From IMG/VR virus record IMGVR_UViG_3300008117_000119, positions 1 to 38,169 of that record: a stretch of DNA of 38,169 bases. The stretch is one strand, 5' to 3'. This document shows, in pieces, positions 13,585-21,032 of this stretch (positions are counted from its first letter, which is position 1; each line of letters starts with the position of its first letter). Origin of the DNA: a virus. The translations under genes and the position numbers were made by a program. The notes under the pieces were generated by a model. The model searched no databases, was not told the origin of the DNA, and saw nothing but the letters and a program-made list of their open reading frames with translations.

Positions 13585-15247
13585 TTCTCGATATTACCTT
13601 TAATGGTGTAGGTGTCGGTGTAGGAGAAACTATAATTTCCTCCTCAGATGTTGGTATTATTACTTTATTATTTTCCAAATCATATATTATTTGATTTGGA
13701 TTCGTATCATCCTTTTCCCAATATAAATCTTCAGTTTGAGATTGTGTACTATAATCTGTTGATTCTGACGTTTCCTCTGTTTCTAAAACCTCCGAAATTT
13801 CCGAATCCAACATTGGTTGTTGGAACTCTATTAAATTTTTTTTTTCATCTTCTTCTGAAGATGTGTTGTTTAACGTGGTAGGTTCTTCACTAAATGTTTC
13901 AGTTTGAACTTCGTTTAAGATTTCATTTACTTCATTCTCAGTTAAAAATGGTTCGGAAATTGTTTCATTTTCCCAATCGTTAAACTGACCATCGTAATCC
14001 TCATTTTGGAAAATATTCTCAGAATTTGGTTCTATAGTAGAAAAATTTTCCATCTCATCTTCTTCAGATGGTTCTATGGTGGAAGAATTTTCATCTATCA
14101 ATCCGTCAGTGTAACCCTCTGCAGGGAAGTTAAAAAAATTGTTTTCTTTTGCTACTATATCAATTTTGTCAAGATATGTCGGTGTAGGGGTTGGAGTACC
14201 ACTTTCTGTTGGTGTTGGTGTAGGAGTTGGTGTTTCTGTAGGTGTAGGGGTTTCTGTTGGTAATGAGGTTGGTGTGGGTAACTCCTCTTTAATTAACATT
14301 TCTTCAAATGGTTTTTTCTTTTCAATCTCTTGTTTGTACTTCTCTGACGCTTCTTTTAACTTGTCGTTAGGTGGTGGTGGGTTTAACAAAACTTCTTCAA
14401 GTTTTTTTAAATCATTTTCACTTAATCTTAATCGGGAAACTTCCGCAACAATATCTTTTGCTTCAACTACCGGTTCTTCTTTTTCATCACCTTTTCTGTT
14501 CATAAGTAAACCATTAAAGGCTATGATTAATGCTACCGCCAATGGGTCGAATACAATTACGATTATGAATATAAAAAATTTAACTACAGTATTAAGTTGG
14601 ACACCAAAAGCTTCGGCAACAAAACGAAATCCACCAACTTCTCTTTCTAAATTTATATTATTGTTTTTAATTGCGTTGATTGAATCTAACGCAATGTTAT
14701 TTTGTTTTGTTAATTCATCTATACGTTTAGATATTGAACTAATTTCTTTATCCGCAGTTCTAATCATTTGTGATACTCTCGCAGTTGATTTATCTTTATC
14801 AATTTGTTTAGATAAATTTGACTCTTGTGAGTTACGAATATTTTGTTGATTATTTAACTGTGTTGTATAACGTTGAATTTCACTTTCGTTTTTTGTTATT
14901 TGATTTTGATAAACGGCAATATCTCTTTCTACTTTTTGTAATCCTAAATTTTGTTGTTGGAACGCATTTGAAAGATAACCAAAGATACCCGCTGATGTGA
15001 TTAACATTAATGTTCCAACTGAAATAGTTAAATACCATTTATTAAAACCTTGAATTGAATCCCATTCTTGTTTCAAATAAGTTGCCGCAACTAATTTTGC
15101 CAATTCTAATGAACCGGCCATCACCATAACTGAAATAGCTGCACCTGCAAATAAAACGCCCAATCCTGTAACAGAAAAATACGCAGCACATCCGGCAACC
15201 AATACTGCCGATACACCAACTAAGTATTTTAACCAATTTTTATTCAT
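13553..15247 (-). CDS. Four-TM membrane protein with coiled coil and Pro-Thr tail
   Basis: 564 aa. Hydrophobic segments at about 7-26, 28-48 and 73-93 are followed by a ~105-residue coiled coil (about 98-203, rich in Gln/Asn/Lys). A fourth hydrophobic segment lies at about 221-248, ending in NGLLMNRKGDEK. The C-terminal ~310 residues are hydrophilic: a TPT-repeat (about 328-357, [20 protein letters not shown]), a long acidic Glu/Ser/Asn region, and a final SPTPTPTPLKVISRNVSTRRRKFR basic end. The topology suggests an inner-membrane protein with a large coiled-coil loop and a flexible tail. The function is unknown; similar multi-TM coiled-coil proteins are frequent in marine T4-like phages. Its ATG directly follows the sigma-factor stop (3-nt gap). 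Confidence 0.7.
   Translation of the reverse strand: MNKNWLKYLVGVSAVLVAGCAAYFSVTGLGVLFAGAAISVMVMAGSLELAKLVAATYLKQEWDSIQGFNKWYLTISVGTLMLITSAGIFGYLSNAFQQQNLGLQKVERDIAVYQNQITKNESEIQRYTTQLNNQQNIRNSQESNLSKQIDKDKSTARVSQMIRTADKEISSISKRIDELTKQNNIALDSINAIKNNNINLEREVGGFRFVAEAFGVQLNTVVKFFIFIIVIVFDPLAVALIIAFNGLLMNRKGDEKEEPVVEAKDIVAEVSRLRLSENDLKKLEEVLLNPPPPNDKLKEASEKYKQEIEKKKPFEEMLIKEELPTPTSLPTETPTPTETPTPTPTPTESGTPTPTPTYLDKIDIVAKENNFFNFPAEGYTDGLIDENSSTIEPSEEDEMENFSTIEPNSENIFQNEDYDGQFNDWENETISEPFLTENEVNEILNEVQTETFSEEPTTLNNTSSEEDEKKNLIEFQQPMLDSEISEVLETEETSESTDYSTQSQTEDLYWEKDDTNPNQIIYDLENNKVIIPTSEEEIIVSPTPTPTPLKVISRNVSTRRRKFR
14175..14275 (-). repeat. Thr-Pro repeat tract in membrane protein
   Basis: An imperfect 6-nt repeat (GGTGTT/GGTGTA on the plus strand) encodes alternating Thr-Pro with Glu and Ser interruptions. 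It is the same kind of linker as in the tail genes at 31700-31900 and 33220-35000, here inside an intracellular or membrane protein. Confidence 0.75.
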
Positions 15248-15250
15248 GTA

Positions 15251-16060
15251 TTATAAATAGTTTAAGAGACCAAAACTTTCGTTTCTGAGTTTCTTAATCG
15301 CCTTATCACGTAATTGTCTTATACGTTCTTTGGTACACCCAAATTGTTCACCTAAGTCTTCTAAGTTTGATTCAATACCTGTTAAACCATAATATCTTTC
15401 GATGATTACTTTCTCCCTCTCATCCAACACACTCAACATTTGGTTTACTTTCTTTTTAATTTCTTCTGGTGAATTAAGAATGGCGTCAGGTCTTTCTGCC
15501 TCCATGTTTGGTATAATATCAATCAGTTGGTCTCCTTCTTCATTAATCTCTCTATAAAGACCGATACAATATGGTAAATTACTATGTACAGGTTCTTCAT
15601 TATTATTTATAAAGAAATTGTCCTCTTCTTCAATTTCGTCTTTTTTATATTTTTGTGCTTCTTGTACTAAATTAGATGGTAGTCTAATTGTTCTTGCATT
15701 GTCATTAAGAGATGCCATAATTGATTGTCTAACCCACCATACGGCATATGATATAAATTTTAATCCACTCGTTGGGTCAAATCTTTCAGCCGCTTTAATT
15801 AATCCGATATTACCCTCAGATATCAAATCCATTATACTGAGTCCTTGGTTCTGATACATTTTTGCAACAGATATCACAAATCTTAAATTACCTTTAACCA
15901 ATTCATCATATAACTTTTTCTTTTCTTGTTTTGTGATTGATTTGTCGTTAAGTAATTCAAAAATTTCATCCTGTCTATCGTGTGAAATGACCGGAATTTT
16001 TTTGATGTCTTTAATGTAATGTTGGATTTCCTCGGGATTGGTTACTGTAGATTTTTTCAT
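15251..16060 (-). CDS. RNA polymerase sigma-70 family factor (RpoD-like)
   Basis: 269 aa. Sigma region 1.2 appears as EEIQHYIKDIKKIPVIS, resembling the start of group 1/2 sigma factors. Region 2 (about 56-115) is textbook: GNLRFVISVAKMYQNQGL, DLISEGNIGLIKAAERFD and KFISYAVWWVRQSI, i.e. core-binding, -10 recognition and melting elements. Region 3 is short (about 120-200) with an acidic insert. Region 4 (about 208-262) contains LDEREKVIIERYYGL and the HTH LEDLGEQFGCTKERIRQLR for -35 contact. It should redirect host RNA polymerase to phage promoters. This is closer to primary sigma factors than to T4 gp55. A 15-nt leader element is shared with clpP. Very secure family call; target promoters are not known. 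Confidence 0.93.
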   Translation of the reverse strand: MKKSTVTNPEEIQHYIKDIKKIPVISHDRQDEIFELLNDKSITKQEKKKLYDELVKGNLRFVISVAKMYQNQGLSIMDLISEGNIGLIKAAERFDPTSGLKFISYAVWWVRQSIMASLNDNARTIRLPSNLVQEAQKYKKDEIEEEDNFFINNNEEPVHSNLPYCIGLYREINEEGDQLIDIIPNMEAERPDAILNSPEEIKKKVNQMLSVLDEREKVIIERYYGLTGIESNLEDLGEQFGCTKERIRQLRDKAIKKLRNESFGLLNYL

Positions 16061-16068
16061 TGGTGTAG

Positions 16069-16083
16069 TAAATTTAGTTGTAT
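16069..16083 (-). promoter_or_regulatory. Leader element shared by sigma and clpP genes
   Basis: On the coding strand this is ATACAACTAAATTTA, just before ATG 16060. The clpP gene has ATATAACTAAATTTA at 18649-18663, at nearly the same distance from its ATG. Fourteen of fifteen bases agree. It may be a shared initiation region or a binding site; no further copy was found by eye. Confidence 0.35.
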
Positions 16084-16105
16084 GTATAAAAATACGAAAA
16101 TTTTT

Positions 16106-16552
16106 TTACTTTTCAAAATTGTCAAGGAAGTTTTTTTCTTCGGGGGTTAAAGCTTCTAAACCCAATTGGTTCAATTTATCTAATACATCATCTAAATTGA
16201 AAAATTCTTGTGGTTTCTTTTTATATTCTATTTTCAACATAGAGTGTTCAGGTGCATCAGATTTGAATATAAAATCATTTACGGGGTCGGGTACATTAAC
16301 ACTGATAATTGAATGTCTATTGATTAAAAAATAATATTTTACACTTTCGTTGATACAAAGGTTGTATATTTCTTCAGACAATTTTCCATGGTCTAAATCG
16401 GTATCAAAAACAATTATTATATTCTTATTACCTTCGACCACATATTTTAAGGATTTTAGTGATTCGGATTGTCCGATGACTTCCAAACAAAAAAATTCAA
16501 TGTCTTGCTGGTCATCAAATACTCCATATATGAATAAAATGTAAGTATTCAT
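16106..16552 (-). CDS. Hypothetical protein with Bacteroidota-type C-terminal motif
   Basis: 148 aa. The N-terminal ~95 residues are alpha/beta (MNTYILFIYGVFDDQQDIEF; NIIIVFDTDLDHGKLSEEIY) and resemble a small single-domain cytoplasmic protein. The C-terminus, DVLDKLNQLGLEALTPEEKN followed by FLDNFEK, matches the LDKI...G..SLTPEEKEFL tail seen on many Bacteroidota proteins, including rhomboid-family proteases. That tail points to a Bacteroidota-adapted protein. No catalytic motif is seen. It lies between the membrane-anchored gene at 16569-17222 and the sigma gene. Confidence 0.65.
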   Translation of the reverse strand: MNTYILFIYGVFDDQQDIEFFCLEVIGQSESLKSLKYVVEGNKNIIIVFDTDLDHGKLSEEIYNLCINESVKYYFLINRHSIISVNVPDPVNDFIFKSDAPEHSMLKIEYKKKPQEFFNLDDVLDKLNQLGLEALTPEEKNFLDNFEK

Positions 16553-16568
16553 TTATGACTTTATAGTT

Positions 16569-17222
16569 TTACTTTTTCTTAAAATTTACTCTCCAATAAA
16601 CGCCACCACCTAAAAATGGTACTAATACACCGTTTACTCTATCGGGGCCTGTTTGATTTGAAACACCAACACCTAATTTGTATAGATGTCTATCATCTTT
16701 ATCTTTTAATATTAATCCAACACCAATTAATTGCATAAGATTTGGTTTATCAAATCTAGTGTCAACACCAAAATATAATTCATTTTTTCTTGGTAGTGGT
16801 GTGTATATTGTGTCTTTTATAACTTTTTGTTTTACCTTACTTGTAAACGAACGACCAATAATTCTATTATTAGAAATTGTATCAAATAACGTTACCGAAC
16901 CTATACTACCAGGTAATTCTATCACGTCTTTTTTAAATTGTTTATTCTCTGAAAATAATTTAACAATTGCCTGAGTATCGACCGATTGTTGTACTGGAAC
17001 TTCGACTAATTTTTCCACAGGTACTTCAACAGGAACTTCTACCGGTACTTCGACTTCTACCTCATATGGAATCGTATCATAAACTGGAAACGGTATAGAA
17101 TCTATTTGTGTTACTGTGATAGTCCTATTTGGCATAAACCCTTTTGGATTGATAAATTCCAAAAGGGCTATTATTACCAATATAACAATTATAATGTTTT
17201 TTAATTCGAAATATTTTTTCAT
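16569..17222 (-). CDS. Membrane-anchored protein with VEVPV repeats and beta-rich C-terminus
   Basis: 217 aa. A single N-terminal hydrophobic helix (about 8-24, NIIIVILVIIALLEFI) anchors it, probably with the bulk in the periplasm. Residues ~52-79 are a repeat of Glu/Val/Pro (VEVEVPVEVPVEVPVEKLV). The C-terminal ~75 residues look like amphipathic beta strands ending in an aromatic residue (YFGVDTRFD; LIGVGLIL; LYKLGVGVS; GGGVYWRVNF), reminiscent of a small outer-membrane beta-barrel fragment. The gene is 1 nt downstream of the spanin-like pair, so a role in the cell envelope at lysis is plausible but inferred. Frequent Val-Pro-Glu repeats also appear in many phage coiled-coil proteins without known function. 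Confidence 0.65.
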   Translation of the reverse strand: MKKYFELKNIIIVILVIIALLEFINPKGFMPNRTITVTQIDSIPFPVYDTIPYEVEVEVPVEVPVEVPVEKLVEVPVQQSVDTQAIVKLFSENKQFKKDVIELPGSIGSVTLFDTISNNRIIGRSFTSKVKQKVIKDTIYTPLPRKNELYFGVDTRFDKPNLMQLIGVGLILKDKDDRHLYKLGVGVSNQTGPDRVNGVLVPFLGGGVYWRVNFKKK

Positions 17223-17223
17223 T

Positions 17224-17652
17224 TTACTTTAACAAAAGTGCTGATGTTGCAACAACACCAACAAACGTTCCTACTTTATAGAGAAATGTCTTTCTTCTTT
17301 GACCTTTCAGTTCTTTTAATAAACTTTCAGATTTTTGTCTCTCTAAATCAAATTGTTGGTCTTTCTTAGTGATAATTAATTCGAGATTCGAAATCTTTTG
17401 GTCTTTCAAAGTATCTTTTTGTTTCATTAAAGAAATCTGACCATCTTTTAAAGATATTACTTTATTCAATTCTTTAACTTCCACAATTGCGTCATCACCT
17501 TTAATAAGGTCTTTTATCACTAATTTAGCGATTGGAACTTTTAGCGGTACTATCGTGTCCTGAACCACCGATTTCTCGTCCTTCGTAACGGTCTGAGAAA
17601 AACTTAGCAAGGTCACTAAAAGTAAACTCGTTAACAGCATTAACTTTTTCAT
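17224..17652 (-). CDS. Spanin-like protein: signal peptide, coiled coil, C-terminal TM
   Basis: 142 aa. The N-terminus MKKLMLLTSLLLVTLLSFSQ is a Sec signal peptide with a SFSQ end typical of Bacteroidota. There is no lipobox Cys. The middle is a coiled coil (about 60-118, Lys/Gln/Leu-rich), and the C-terminus is a hydrophobic span (about 123-142, FLYKVGTFVGVVATSALLLK). A periplasmic coiled coil between an exported N-terminus and a C-terminal anchor is the layout of a unimolecular spanin, except for the missing lipid anchor. The gene begins inside the upstream i-spanin-like gene and overlaps it by 128 nt, as in Rz/Rz1 pairs. The role in outer-membrane disruption at lysis is inferred from topology and overlap. 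Confidence 0.6.
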   Translation of the reverse strand: MKKLMLLTSLLLVTLLSFSQTVTKDEKSVVQDTIVPLKVPIAKLVIKDLIKGDDAIVEVKELNKVISLKDGQISLMKQKDTLKDQKISNLELIITKKDQQFDLERQKSESLLKELKGQRRKTFLYKVGTFVGVVATSALLLK

Positions 17653-17914
17653 CTGTTTGATTTTTAATAATAGTTATGTTTTTTGTTACTTTATCAATGT
17701 CACCATCGATATTGTCAATTTCCTTATCGATTGTCAAAATTTGAGTGGTGATTTCTTTATTCACCATTTCAACAGAATCGATTTCATTTTGGATTGAATC
17801 TATCTTTGCGTTATATCCCGCAACATCGGTCTTAATACCTTTCATTTGAAAGATACTATATCCCGCAAGAAGAACAACAATCACTAATAAAATGTCGGTC
17901 TTATTAATCTTCAT
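17525..17914 (-). CDS. Rz-like inner-membrane spanin candidate
   Basis: 129 aa. A short cytoplasmic start (MKINKTD) precedes one membrane helix (about 8-23, ILLVIVVLLAGYSIF) and a ~70-residue heptad-rich region (KIDSIQNEIDSVEMVNKEI, then more), followed by EFTFSDLAKFFSDRYEG. A FxDRY-type motif near the C-terminus is common in Rz-like proteins of Bacteroidota phages. N-in/C-out topology with a periplasmic coiled coil is the hallmark of i-spanins. The last third is overlapped in another frame by the signal-peptide gene at 17224-17652. The final ~20 residues (GREIGGSGHDSTAKSSNR) are polar and appear constrained by the overlapping frame. Confidence 0.6.
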   Translation of the reverse strand: MKINKTDILLVIVVLLAGYSIFQMKGIKTDVAGYNAKIDSIQNEIDSVEMVNKEITTQILTIDKEIDNIDGDIDKVTKNITIIKNQTDEKVNAVNEFTFSDLAKFFSDRYEGREIGGSGHDSTAKSSNR

Positions 17915-17968
17915 ATATACGTTTTATAATAAATATGAAGAAACGACATTTAATCTTTAATGACTACC

Positions 17969-18643
17969 TTATTTCTTCTTTTTAACTATTTCGTCAATTA
18001 TACCGTAAGAAAGAGCTTCTTCGGCGTCTAACCATAAATCCCTTGAGGCGTCGTTTTTGACTTGTTCTGCGGTCTTGCCACAGTAATCACCTAAGAGTTT
18101 GAATAAAATATCGTTGATTTTTTCCCATTCAAGGAATGTAATTCTTGCATCTTGAATGTTACCCACCGCACCACCTGATGATTGGTGTAACATGGTTCTT
18201 GAGAATCTCAAAGACCCCCTTTTTCCCTTAGTTCCTGCTCCAAGTAACACTGAACCCATAGAAGCCGCCATACCCGTATTAATAGTCCTAATGTCTGAAC
18301 TAATATATTCCATTACATCCACCATAGAAAGTCCTGATTTAACAGAACCACCCGGACTGTCGATATGCATGGTAATATCGTTGTGGTCTAAACTATCTAA
18401 GAACATTAACTGAGCCTGAACTATGGTTGACATGTGGTCATCGACCCCGCCAGCAACCCAAATAATACGTTCCATCATCAAACGTGAGAAAACATCCATT
18501 ACGGTAACATTCAGTGACCTCTCTTCTAAGATGTAGGGTGTTAAACTATTTTCAATTCTTTTGTTGTAGTGATGTAGGTTTAATGAACTCACACCGTGGT
18601 CTTTAGCAAATAGACCAAAATCCAAATAATCTTTAGGTTTCAT
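17969..18643 (-). CDS. clpP: ClpP-family serine protease
   Basis: 224 aa, full ClpP length. The complete catalytic triad is visible: Ser128 in GMAASMGSVLL, His153 in RTMLHQSSGG, and Asp202 in SRDLWLDAEEAL. The N-terminal part contains SLTPYILEERSLNVTVMDVF and RLMMERIIW, strikingly like Bacteroidota housekeeping ClpP, and the oxyanion loop DSPGGSVKSGL is intact. ClpP forms a tetradecameric chamber fed by Clp ATPases; no ClpX/ClpA gene is in the window. It could degrade host factors with the host unfoldase, compete with host ClpP, or serve in head maturation as ClpP-like proteases do in some phages. It looks like a host-derived acquisition. A near-perfect TATATTTG box and the shared leader element precede it. 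Confidence 0.92.
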   Translation of the reverse strand: MKPKDYLDFGLFAKDHGVSSLNLHHYNKRIENSLTPYILEERSLNVTVMDVFSRLMMERIIWVAGGVDDHMSTIVQAQLMFLDSLDHNDITMHIDSPGGSVKSGLSMVDVMEYISSDIRTINTGMAASMGSVLLGAGTKGKRGSLRFSRTMLHQSSGGAVGNIQDARITFLEWEKINDILFKLLGDYCGKTAEQVKNDASRDLWLDAEEALSYGIIDEIVKKKK

Positions 18644-18648
18644 TGGGA

Positions 18649-18673
18649 TAAATTTAGTTATATCACAAATATA
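18649..18673 (-). promoter_or_regulatory. Candidate clpP promoter and shared leader
   Basis: TATATTTG (18673 to 18666 on the coding strand) exactly fits the Bacteroidota -7 consensus TAnnTTTG and lies 22 nt before ATG 18643, leaving room for a short leader. The following ATATAACTAAATTTA (18663-18649) is almost identical to the leader of the sigma gene. A convincing -33 TTG box at the usual spacing was not identified, so this remains a candidate. Confidence 0.4.
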
Positions 18674-18689
18674 AGAAATTAATTCTAAA

Positions 18690-21026
18690 CTAAGAAATTT
18701 TTGTTGTTATGAAATCTATCGTAGATATGTTATCCACTTTTTTAATCATTATAATATTATCTGACCAATTACGTATCAATGGATTATGAGAAATAACTAT
18801 AATATGTTCAAAATAATCTTTGATTTTCTTAAAAAATTCCCCTACCATATCAAGATTTTCATCTGCAATTTTACCAAAAACTTCATCCATAACCACTATA
18901 TTTGGTTTAGGTAATGACGATATTTTGGTTAGTACACTACGAAGTGCCAATGAGGAGATTGTTCTTTCATATCCAGACCCCGAATTGAGTGGTTTCACCA
19001 CACGGGTCTCAGTATCAATCATAATGAACTCAACTTCATTTTTATCATTTACATTTAATTCTAAAATAAAATGACAACTATCAACCAATAAACGGTATAA
19101 TTCTTGATTTAATAACGGTATCATATTTTTCATAATAATCTTTGATATACCGTTTTTACCGTAGATTGTTAAGTATATTTTGAATACGGATAATAATTCT
19201 TCTTCCTTTTTGATTTTATCGATTAACTCATTATTAATATTAATTTTTTCTTCCATATTTGAGATGTTATTTGTATGTTTCTCAATTAAGGAATTTGTTT
19301 GTTTAATATCACCGTTTGCAGTTTCAATTTGAGTTTTTAATTTAATAATTAATGCATCAATTCTTTGATTTTCCTCTAACTTCTTTTTATTTTCTTCAAA
19401 CTTATCTAATCTACTTTGTTTAGTATCAATTTCTAATTGTTTCTGTTCGACTTCTAATTCGTATCTCGCTTTTCTAAGTTTATTTCTTTCGTAATTATCA
19501 AACTCAGTTTTTAACTTCTCATATTCTTCAGATTGTTCTTTTAATGAATCAAATTCAGTTTGATTTAATTCCATATCACGGACAATATTTTGAATTTCAT
19601 TTTGTAATTTTTCAATTTCATCTGTGTGGTCAACATCATCTAACGACCTTTTACATGTGGGACAAATGGTCCCTTCTTCCATTTGTTTGATTAATTTTTC
19701 TTTTTCACCTTTTTCATACTTACATGCAATATCAACGCCTTGTAAGTTCGCCATCTGACCTTTTAATTCTTTATGTTGTTCTTCGTCATAAAATTTAGTT
19801 GGTTCTATAACATCAATATTATCAGCGTTTAATTGGCTACCATTTCTTTGAGTGATTAAATCTTTGATTTCTCTTTCCAATAAAGTAGGATTTGTATTTA
19901 CCAATTCTTTATCAACATCATTGAAACGAGACAATAATGAATCTTCTTTTTCTTTTTCTAATTTAGATAAAGACTTTTCATATTTTTTTAATTCTTTATT
20001 TAATCTTACAATTTCACTATTCGAATTTGTAATACTATCACTAAAAGTATTATTATCAATTTCTAATTGTTTTATATTGTAATTGTTGGAAATAAGTTTT
20101 TTACTCCAATCATTGTACAATTCTTTTGCAATTTCTTCTTTGATTTTTAAACTTTCTAATCCTAAAAATTTAGTAAGTATTTGTCCTCTGGCGGTTGGTT
20201 TAGATTCTATTAACTCTTCCATATTATAACCAGTGGTTAAAATGGTTGATAAGAAATCTTCTTCTGTTCCTATTGCTGAAGCAATAAATGTTTCAGTTTC
20301 TCTTCTCTGTTCACCAGATAAATTTTCAATTGTACCGTCTTCTTTTCTCTTATAAAATTCTAATTTATTAGTGACAGTATAATCGTTAGATTTTGTTTTT
20401 TTCCTAACTACTTTTCTCTCAATAACATAATCGTCCCCGTCAATTGTGATTTCACCTCTAACATTTACTTCATCACTATTTGAAAATTTATTAAAAATTT
20501 CTGAATTTGTTTTTGTTTTAGTTGTTGTGTTAAAAAATAAAAACATTAACAAATCAACGGTTGATGTAGATTTACCTCCAAAGTTTTTTGGTGTGGATTC
20601 AACTACAGTAATGCCAGATAAATCTGTAAAATCAATAGTATTATTATCACCAAATGAAAGAAAGTTAGAAAATTCAACTTTTTTAATATACCATTTATTA
20701 TATCTAACTTTGTTTTGATTCTGTTCATCTATTTGTGTGTTGACTTTATTGTCTAACCTATCAATTAATTCCCATTTTATATCAATATCATTATCCTTAA
20801 TGAAGTCTTTCATTAATTTCTTTTGGTACTGATGGTCTAAGATATTATCTGAAGCCTCTAATGATTCTAAACGTGTGTTGTTGACATTAGTTAAACTCTT
20901 GGTAATAACTTGTACGTTTTTACTTTTATACTTATCTTGGAAATAAGATTTAACTCTTTTTATTTTTTCAGAAGTAAAATTTTCGGGAACATCTTCCCAA
21001 GTTACTTTTATAAATGGATTTGACAT
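18690..21026 (-). CDS. Recombination endonuclease subunit gp46 / SbcC-Rad50-like ATPase
   Basis: 778 aa, longer than T4 gp46 (about 560) because of an extra ~110-residue N-terminus. The ATPase head begins at YIKKVEFSNFLSFGDNNTID (about 113-132), then a Walker A STPKNFGGKST (144-154). Long coiled coils (about 300-450 and 465-640) flank a zinc hook CPTC (455-458). The C-terminal head has an ABC-signature-like NSGSGYERT, Walker B NIVVMDE (709-715), a D-loop and the switch HNPLIR. With gp47 it would form an Mre11-Rad50-type complex that resects double-strand ends during recombination-dependent replication. Walker A lacks the canonical first Gly (Pro instead). Its gp47 partner lies 3.2 kb upstream in the same strand. 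Confidence 0.9.
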   Translation of the reverse strand: MSNPFIKVTWEDVPENFTSEKIKRVKSYFQDKYKSKNVQVITKSLTNVNNTRLESLEASDNILDHQYQKKLMKDFIKDNDIDIKWELIDRLDNKVNTQIDEQNQNKVRYNKWYIKKVEFSNFLSFGDNNTIDFTDLSGITVVESTPKNFGGKSTSTVDLLMFLFFNTTTKTKTNSEIFNKFSNSDEVNVRGEITIDGDDYVIERKVVRKKTKSNDYTVTNKLEFYKRKEDGTIENLSGEQRRETETFIASAIGTEEDFLSTILTTGYNMEELIESKPTARGQILTKFLGLESLKIKEEIAKELYNDWSKKLISNNYNIKQLEIDNNTFSDSITNSNSEIVRLNKELKKYEKSLSKLEKEKEDSLLSRFNDVDKELVNTNPTLLEREIKDLITQRNGSQLNADNIDVIEPTKFYDEEQHKELKGQMANLQGVDIACKYEKGEKEKLIKQMEEGTICPTCKRSLDDVDHTDEIEKLQNEIQNIVRDMELNQTEFDSLKEQSEEYEKLKTEFDNYERNKLRKARYELEVEQKQLEIDTKQSRLDKFEENKKKLEENQRIDALIIKLKTQIETANGDIKQTNSLIEKHTNNISNMEEKININNELIDKIKKEEELLSVFKIYLTIYGKNGISKIIMKNMIPLLNQELYRLLVDSCHFILELNVNDKNEVEFIMIDTETRVVKPLNSGSGYERTISSLALRSVLTKISSLPKPNIVVMDEVFGKIADENLDMVGEFFKKIKDYFEHIIVISHNPLIRNWSDNIIMIKKVDNISTIDFITTKIS

Positions 21027-21032
21027 AGTTTT

